From: JAVDCA01 sp035293985
GTDB taxonomy: Bacteria > Pseudomonadota > Alphaproteobacteria > Rhizobiales > Xanthobacteraceae
Direction: 5' to 3'
Assembly (NCBI GenBank): GCA_035293985.1
Contig: DATGLS010000036.1
Span: 1 to 64,000 of the forward strand
Length of the DNA stretch: 64,000 bases
Shown: positions 58,556-64,000 of the stretch, piece after piece
How positions within the stretch are numbered: position 1 is the first letter of the stretch
Layout of the letters: each line of letters opens with the position of its first letter
Translations under genes and position numbers: made by a program
Notes under the pieces: generated by a model
Database searches by the model: none
What the model was told of the DNA's origin: nothing
What the model saw: only the letters and a program-made list of their open reading frames with translations

Positions 58556-60277
58556 TCATGGCACCGCCCGATAGACCGTCACGGCGATCGGCTGCCCGCC
58601 GCTGACATTGATGCCTTCGACCCGCATGCCCTTCGCGTAGCGCACGCCGAGCGCGTCCGCCCGCAGCGCGAACGAGCGCTCGTCGCGCGCCTCGACGAAG
58701 GCGAAACGGCACCCGCCCGGTTTGAGGAACTCGGCGGCGCCGGCGCCGTCGGTGTGCTTCAAGCCGGTGCCGGCGAGAAACACCAGGCTCGGCTCGTGAT
58801 AGCCGGCCGTCGCCACCTGCGGAACATCGCACTTGGCATTGAAGCGCACATATTTCGCCAGATCCTGCGCCGGGAAGAGCTGCGGGATCCACGCGAGCGT
58901 CGCGCCGAACAGCGCCCAAGAAACGAGGATGGCGGCCGCGACGGCGCGCAGCAGCGAGAGCTCGGCGCCGTCGACCTCGAACAGCCGCCACGCGAACAGC
59001 GCGACGAGAAGCGCCGCGACGATGAACGGCCAGGCGAGCGCGCCCGGCTCGGCCGCGAGCTTGATGTGCAGCACGATCGCCAGCACGCCGAACCCGATGG
59101 TGAGGATGAACCACCAGGCCGGCCCGGTGCGCAGCCAGCGCTGCGGCGCCAGCGCCTTGTTCTCGACCGCGCCCGCGATCAGGATCGCGATCGCGGGATA
59201 GACCGGCAGCACATAGTGCGGCAGCTTGGTCACGACGATCTCGAGCACGATCCACGCCGGCACCACCCAGGCGATCAGGAACCGCGCCCCCGGTTCCTTG
59301 CGCTCGCGCCATACCGCGGGCGCCGCCAGCGCCGCCAGCATGGCGCCGGGAAAGAACGTCACCCAGAACAGCACGAAATAGGCGCCGGGCGGCGCGCCGT
59401 GCGACTCCTGTGCGCCCACGACCTTGGCGAGGAGATCGTGGCCGACCGAGTCGGCAAAAAATTGATCGCCGCTCTTCGCCACGATGGCGATGAACCACGG
59501 CAGCACCAGAAGAAGCATCCAGGCAATGCCCGGCAAGGGCTTGAGCCGCATCAGCCAGGCGGCCGAGCGATCGACGACGGTGAGCGCGAGCGCCGCGAGG
59601 CCGACGAACATAAGGATCAGCGGTCCTTTGAGCAGGATGCCGGCCGCGAGCGCGGTCCAGAAGATCGCCGGGCGGCGCCACGGATGGTAGGCTTCGCGCC
59701 CGATGCCCTGCCCTTCGAGATAGATGCGCCCGAGCGCCCCCATGGCGGCGACGATGGTGAGCAGCAGCACCGCGTCGGTGGTGGCGAGCCGCGCCTCGAA
59801 GCCGAGCAGGATCGAGGACGCCATCATCAGGCCCGCGAGCAGCGCGCCCCGGCGGGTGACGAAGGCGAGCGCCGCCCAGTAGGTCGCAAGGACGGCGCCG
59901 ATCGCGCCGAGCAGCGAGGGGAAGCGATAGAGCCAGATGCGCGTATGCGCGCGCGGCACGCCGACCGCGTTGCCGAGCGCGACGGTCGCGGCCTGCAGCC
60001 AGTAGATGCCGACCGGCTTCTTGTAGCGGGCCTCGTCCTGGAAGCGGATGTCGACGAAGTTGCCGGTCTCCAGCATCTGCTTGGTCGCCTGGGCGAAGCG
60101 CGACTCGTCGCGATCGACCGGCGGAATGCCGAAGAAGCCGGGCAGAAATGCCAGCAGGCAGGCGAGCACGAGCAGGCCCGCCGCGCGCCGGTGCGATGCG
60201 CAGGCGCCATCGACGACGGCCTGGAGGCCGAAGCGCAACGTCAGTTTCTCGGATGCCTCGTCGCTGACGACGGCCAT
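58556..60277 (-). CDS. ArnT/PMT-type membrane glycosyltransferase
   Basis: A 573-residue, roughly 12-TM transferase of the GT-C fold (GT83/GT39). It has the luminal motif PPVDRDESRFAQATKQML after TM1, then ARYKKPVGIYWLQAATVAL, both typical of ArnT-like enzymes that move a sugar from an undecaprenyl carrier to lipid A. A periplasmic C-terminal domain follows the last TM. The ATG at 60277 (MAVVSDEAS) is chosen over 60358. It is probably the first gene of the block that continues with PAP2, GT2 and LAB_N. Confidence 0.92.
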   Translation of the reverse strand: MAVVSDEASEKLTLRFGLQAVVDGACASHRRAAGLLVLACLLAFLPGFFGIPPVDRDESRFAQATKQMLETGNFVDIRFQDEARYKKPVGIYWLQAATVALGNAVGVPRAHTRIWLYRFPSLLGAIGAVLATYWAALAFVTRRGALLAGLMMASSILLGFEARLATTDAVLLLTIVAAMGALGRIYLEGQGIGREAYHPWRRPAIFWTALAAGILLKGPLILMFVGLAALALTVVDRSAAWLMRLKPLPGIAWMLLLVLPWFIAIVAKSGDQFFADSVGHDLLAKVVGAQESHGAPPGAYFVLFWVTFFPGAMLAALAAPAVWRERKEPGARFLIAWVVPAWIVLEIVVTKLPHYVLPVYPAIAILIAGAVENKALAPQRWLRTGPAWWFILTIGFGVLAIVLHIKLAAEPGALAWPFIVAALLVALFAWRLFEVDGAELSLLRAVAAAILVSWALFGATLAWIPQLFPAQDLAKYVRFNAKCDVPQVATAGYHEPSLVFLAGTGLKHTDGAGAAEFLKPGGCRFAFVEARDERSFALRADALGVRYAKGMRVEGINVSGGQPIAVTVYRAVP

Positions 60278-60414
60278 GCATTCCCCGGTGGCGCCCCCGC
60301 GCCAGCCCCATCTCGTACCGCTTCGCCCGGGAAAATGCGACCCACTAGATGGTGGCAAAAAGGACTAAATCCGCACCTGAGATGTCAGGAACAAGCCGTT
60401 GAAAACAAGGGAAC

Positions 60415-62583
60415 TTACTGCATCCTGACCAGGACGCTATCGGCCGCCCCCTTGGCGTCCATGACGGTCAGGCGAACGAACCCCGGCCCGTCGGGCGCGA
60501 AGAACACCTCATGGCGATCAGTCGCGGTCTCGAGCGGCACGCCGTTCATCAGCACGGTCAGCGGCAGATGGCCGCCGACGATTTTCACCGGAACCCGCTC
60601 GTCCGACCCGCCGCCCGCGAGCTCGAGTTGCGCGCCGTTCGGCGGGAACATGATCTTGAGCGGTGGGCCGTCATTGCCGCTGGGTAATCCGCCGTCGGAG
60701 CGGAAGTGCTGCAAGGGCAGCGGCAGCCGCGCATTGGTGGCGAAGATCGCATGGCGGGGCGGCTTCGCCAGGGCGACCAGCGGCCGGCCCGAGCGCGCGA
60801 AGGCATCGAACAGCACCGGCGCCGCGACCGTGTGGCCGATCATCCCCGGCATCGGCGCGCCGTCCGGCCGCCCGACCCAGACCCCGATGGTGGTGCGGCC
60901 GTCGAAGCCGACCGCCCAGGCGTCGCGATAGCCGTAGGAGGTGCCGGTCTTGAACGCGATGCGCCCGCCGGCGGCATTCTCCGGCGGCGGCGTACCGAGC
61001 AGGATATTGCCGACGTACCAGGCCGGGATCGGCTCCATCAGCCGGCGCGGCTGCGGCGGCGCCGCCGTCGCGTCGCGCCGCTCTGTGAGCGGAAGTGTCG
61101 TGCCGCCGCGCGCGAGGCCGAGATAGAGCTTGACCAGATCGTCGAGCGTGATGCCGAGGCCGCCGAGCGCCATCGCGAGACCGGGCGTCTCGCCCTTGGG
61201 CAGCACCAGGGTGCTGCCGGCCTGGGCGATGCGCGCCGAGAAGCGGCTCGGCCCGACGCGATCGAGCACCGCGACCGCCGGCACGTTGAGGGAGAGCTGC
61301 AGCGCGCGGCGCACCGACACGGTGCCCTGGAACGTGAGATCGAAATTCTCCGGCGCATAGGTGCCGTAGCGCGCCGGCCGGTCGTCGATCAGCGTATCCG
61401 GATGGATGAAGCCGTCCTCGAAGCCGAGCCCGTAGATGAACGGTTTGAGCGTCGAGCCGGGCGAGCGCAGCGCCCGGGTCATATCCACCGCGCCGGCGCG
61501 GCGCTGGTCGAAATAGTCGACCGAGCCGACGCGGGCCAGCACCTCGCCGCTCGCATTGTCCACCGCGAGCACCGCAATCGAGATGTCGGGCCCGAGCGCG
61601 CGGGCGCGCTCGCGCACCAGCTCCTCGAGACTCTTCTGCCACGGCGCCTCGATGGTGAGACGGATCAGCTTGACGTCCGGCGTCGCCGCGACCGCGGCTT
61701 CGGCGGCCTGCGGCGCCAGCATCGGCATCGGCCGGCGCGCCGACGGCACCGGCTCGGCTTTCGCGCGCGCCGCGTCGGCCGCCGAGATGATCCCCTCCCA
61801 TTGCAGGCGATCGAGCACGCGGTCGCGCGCGGCCTGCGCCTCGGCGTGCGCGCGGTCGGGCCGGCGCGCCTCCGGCGACTGCGGCAGCGCCACCAGCAGG
61901 GCGGCCTCGCCCAGGGTCAGCCGGCGCGGCTCGTGGCCGAAATAGGCGAGCGATGCGGCGCGCACGCCCTCGAGGTTGCCGCCGAACGGCGCGAGGTTGA
62001 GATAGAGATCGAGGATCTCGGTCTTGGTGAGCTTCCGCTCGATCTCGACCGCGCGCACCATCTGCCGCAGTTTTGCGCCGAGCGAGCGCTCGGTGCGCGG
62101 CTCGAGCAGCCGCGCCACCTGCATCGTGATGGTCGAGCCGCCCGACACGATGTGGCGCTCGGTCACGAGCTGGCCCGCCGCCCGCAGCGTCGCCAGCGCG
62201 TCGACGCCGTGGTGCCTGTAGAAGCGGTTGTCCTCGTAGCCGAGCAGCGCCTGGATGTAGCGCGGGTCGACCTGGTCGAGCTTGACGGGCAGCCGCCAGA
62301 GGCCGCCCGGGGTGGCGAAGGCGCGCAAGAGGCGCCCGTCGCGATCGACCGCGACGGTCGAGAATTGCATCGTCTCGCCGAGCGGCGCCGGACCGAGCGA
62401 GTGGACCCAGGCCGAGAAGGCGGCGATCGCCGCGATGAAGAGCACTGCGATCGCCGCGAGCGTAGCCCGCATGGAGCGAAGCGTAATGCGGGGACGGCCG
62501 CGCCGCATCGCTTCGATGCTGGCGCTGACCCCGGATTTCGCTTGCGCTCCATCCGGGCTGCGAACTGTCCCCGCGTCGCTCAT
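60415..62583 (-). CDS. pbpC: Penicillin-binding protein 1C
   Basis: A bifunctional peptidoglycan synthase, 722 residues. There is a TM at about 39-62, then the GT51 glycosyltransferase (catalytic ALLGYEDNRFYRHHGVD, E117). The transpeptidase has STLK (S377-K380), SLN (431-433) and KTGT (545-548), and the C-terminal PBP1C-specific domain spans about 630-722. The ATG at 62583 overlaps the stop of the alpha-2-macroglobulin gene (ATGA). PBP1C and A2M are known partners thought to repair the wall and trap proteases. Confidence 0.95.
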   Translation of the reverse strand: MSDAGTVRSPDGAQAKSGVSASIEAMRRGRPRITLRSMRATLAAIAVLFIAAIAAFSAWVHSLGPAPLGETMQFSTVAVDRDGRLLRAFATPGGLWRLPVKLDQVDPRYIQALLGYEDNRFYRHHGVDALATLRAAGQLVTERHIVSGGSTITMQVARLLEPRTERSLGAKLRQMVRAVEIERKLTKTEILDLYLNLAPFGGNLEGVRAASLAYFGHEPRRLTLGEAALLVALPQSPEARRPDRAHAEAQAARDRVLDRLQWEGIISAADAARAKAEPVPSARRPMPMLAPQAAEAAVAATPDVKLIRLTIEAPWQKSLEELVRERARALGPDISIAVLAVDNASGEVLARVGSVDYFDQRRAGAVDMTRALRSPGSTLKPFIYGLGFEDGFIHPDTLIDDRPARYGTYAPENFDLTFQGTVSVRRALQLSLNVPAVAVLDRVGPSRFSARIAQAGSTLVLPKGETPGLAMALGGLGITLDDLVKLYLGLARGGTTLPLTERRDATAAPPQPRRLMEPIPAWYVGNILLGTPPPENAAGGRIAFKTGTSYGYRDAWAVGFDGRTTIGVWVGRPDGAPMPGMIGHTVAAPVLFDAFARSGRPLVALAKPPRHAIFATNARLPLPLQHFRSDGGLPSGNDGPPLKIMFPPNGAQLELAGGGSDERVPVKIVGGHLPLTVLMNGVPLETATDRHEVFFAPDGPGFVRLTVMDAKGAADSVLVRMQ

Positions 62584-64000
62584 TTCGCCGACGTCACCTC
62601 GAGGTGGCCGGTCGCGGTGCGGCCGAAGCGGTCGGGGCGGTACATGTCCTCGACATAGGCCTGCGGCAGCACGTACTGGCCGGGCGAGACCGCCCGCACC
62701 ACGTAGGCGACCGAGAACACCGCGTTGCTCTTCTCGGTGCGGTCGAACGCCGCCGCGAAGTGGTCGTCGCGGAACTCGGCATTGACCGGCTCGGCCGCGG
62801 CCTCGATCCAGGACAGCGCGCCGGTGTCGCCAGACGACACGAGCTTCGGGTTGTCGATCTCGAAGCCGGCCGGCAGGTAATCGGCGACGATCACGCGGCC
62901 GTAGTGCGGGTCGGGCTCGGTGACCTTGAGCACGACCACGAGCCGGGTGTTCTGCGGCACCTTGCTGGCATCGACCTCCTCGCCCTCGAGCGTGAAGTAC
63001 TGCCGCTCGATCTTGAAGCCCTTCTCGGCCGGCGGCTCCGGCGTGACCGGCGCACCGCTCACCGAGACGACCGCCTTGAGGTCGACGTCGCCGGTGTCGG
63101 CGACCTTCACGTCCTCGCGCGCCAGATCCGCCGCCCGATAGGTGCGGTAGAGCGGCTTGGTGCGCGCCTCGCCGTTGACCGCGAGCGCCACATGCGAGCC
63201 GCGGTCGAGCGCGAGGGCGGCGAGCACCATCCAGGCGTCCTCCTGGGTCGACGTGTAGGTCGAGATGGCGCGCGCCGCCTCGACGCGGGCGACCGCATGC
63301 ATGATGGTCGCCTGCGGCGCGCCGCCTTCCGCCGCGAGCGTCACCACGGCGGCGCTGTCGCGCAACGTCGAGCCATAGTCCGGCCGCGCCCACTCGAAGC
63401 GCGTCGGCATCAGGATCGAGTCGACCGCGGCGGCATAGACCCGGTCGGCACGGGCCTTGTCACCCATCAGCCCGAGCGCGGCCGCGATCTGCGCCTTGGC
63501 GAGCGGGGTCGCGATGTCGCTGAGCTTGGTGTCCGCGAGATAGCGCAGGTCCCCGATCGGCGCCGCGCCGTTGCGCGCCAGCACGTAGAGCGCATAGGCG
63601 AGCTCGCGGCCGCCGTTCTTGCTCACGTCGCCCAGGTTGGCGACGTAGTTGCGCAGCCGGTCGAGCGCCATCTTGAACGCGACGTCCGGCACCGCGAAGT
63701 GGTGCTCGCGCGCTCGCGTCAGGAAGTCGGTGACGTAGGCGTCGAGCCACGCGTCGTCGCCGCCCGCCGCCCACAGGCCGAACGAGCCGTCCGAGCCCTG
63801 GCGCGCCAGCAGGCGATCGATCGCGTCGCGGATGCGCTGGTCGAGCTCGCTGTCCATCGCGAGATGCGACTGGGCGGCGAGCTCGTTGGCGTAGAGCAGC
63901 GGCAGCGCCCGGCTGGTGATCTGCTCCGAGCAGCCGAACGGATAGCGGTCGAGCGCCTTGAGGATGGTGGCGGCATCGAGCGCCGTCGACGGGCCGACGG
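62580..64000 (-). CDS. Bacterial alpha-2-macroglobulin, 3' part (5' end off the window)
   Basis: At least 473 codons are seen, running off the right edge. The thioester motif CSEQ (63921-63932, in YPFGCSEQ) is present, so this is the thioester-containing type that can covalently trap a protease. The thioester domain (alpha-helical toroid with repeated WLDAYVTDFL, ALYVLARNGAAP) is followed by a C-terminal receptor-like domain ending LEVTSAK. The signal peptide and MG1-MG6 domains lie outside. It is translationally coupled to pbpC. A spurious internal ATG at 63857 is not the start. Confidence 0.93.
   Translation of the reverse strand, partial: VGPSTALDAATILKALDRYPFGCSEQITSRALPLLYANELAAQSHLAMDSELDQRIRDAIDRLLARQGSDGSFGLWAAGGDDAWLDAYVTDFLTRAREHHFAVPDVAFKMALDRLRNYVANLGDVSKNGGRELAYALYVLARNGAAPIGDLRYLADTKLSDIATPLAKAQIAAALGLMGDKARADRVYAAAVDSILMPTRFEWARPDYGSTLRDSAAVVTLAAEGGAPQATIMHAVARVEAARAISTYTSTQEDAWMVLAALALDRGSHVALAVNGEARTKPLYRTYRAADLAREDVKVADTGDVDLKAVVSVSGAPVTPEPPAEKGFKIERQYFTLEGEEVDASKVPQNTRLVVVLKVTEPDPHYGRVIVADYLPAGFEIDNPKLVSSGDTGALSWIEAAAEPVNAEFRDDHFAAAFDRTEKSNAVFSVAYVVRAVSPGQYVLPQAYVEDMYRPDRFGRTATGHLEVTSAK

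Overview
The window is GC-rich chromosomal DNA from an alphaproteobacterium, most likely a Hyphomicrobiales (Rhizobiales) member near Bradyrhizobium, Rhodopseudomonas, Pseudolabrys or Xanthobacteraceae. The evidence is the hopanoid gene set, AapJQMP-type amino acid transport, a Rhizobiales porin, minCDE preceded by a CtrA-type box, and palindromic elements typical of the group. No 16S gene is present, so the genus is not fixed.

Layout. 1-2465: the end of an insertion sequence, tRNA-Asn, and a decayed island holding a truncated serine recombinase, a truncated outer-membrane protein and two small ORFs. The island is bounded by an 18-bp duplication of the tRNA 3' end. 2552-5643: a PadR regulator with its membrane partner, two tautomerase-fold genes, and a DUF5681 phage-type gene. 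5835-7952: minCDE with a TTAA-N7-TTAA box upstream. 8348-8848: an exported DUF2147 protein.

8906-22264 is the main hopanoid locus. ispA makes farnesyl diphosphate, hpnC, hpnD and hpnE convert it to squalene, and shc cyclises it. hpnH and hpnG add and trim the adenosyl side chain. hpnA and hpnB are accessory genes, and hpnN is the RND transporter. 22281-28954 holds UbiD decarboxylase, an orphan molybdenum hydroxylase large subunit, a Bug-type binding protein and an MFS exporter, suggesting aromatic acid metabolism. A serine hydrolase follows. 30329-33803 is the second hopanoid block (hpnK, hpnJ, hpnI), which builds the amino-sugar/cyclitol head group; hpnK appears to start at CTG.

33948-39428: patatin, dienelactone hydrolase, Vgb-like propeller, Hdr-like Fe-S protein, and a ChrR-like cupin that has lost its metal ligands. 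39799-43696: a sulfur block (cysK, alaX, sseA, persulfide dioxygenase-rhodanese). 43738-51744: aapJQMP, a porin, and a second aapJ with a matching promoter. 51927-54784: metC-like gene and a TPR/glycosyltransferase-like gene. 55548-60277: an envelope lipid-modification block (LpxO-like hydroxylase, LAB_N, GT2, PAP2 phosphatase, ArnT-like glycosyltransferase). 60415-64000: pbpC and the 3' part of a bacterial alpha-2-macroglobulin gene that runs off the window.

Recurring themes are outer-membrane construction (hopanoids, lipid A-type modification, porin, PBP1C/A2M) and tight coupling by 1-4 bp NTGA overlaps. No CRISPR array or rRNA gene is seen.
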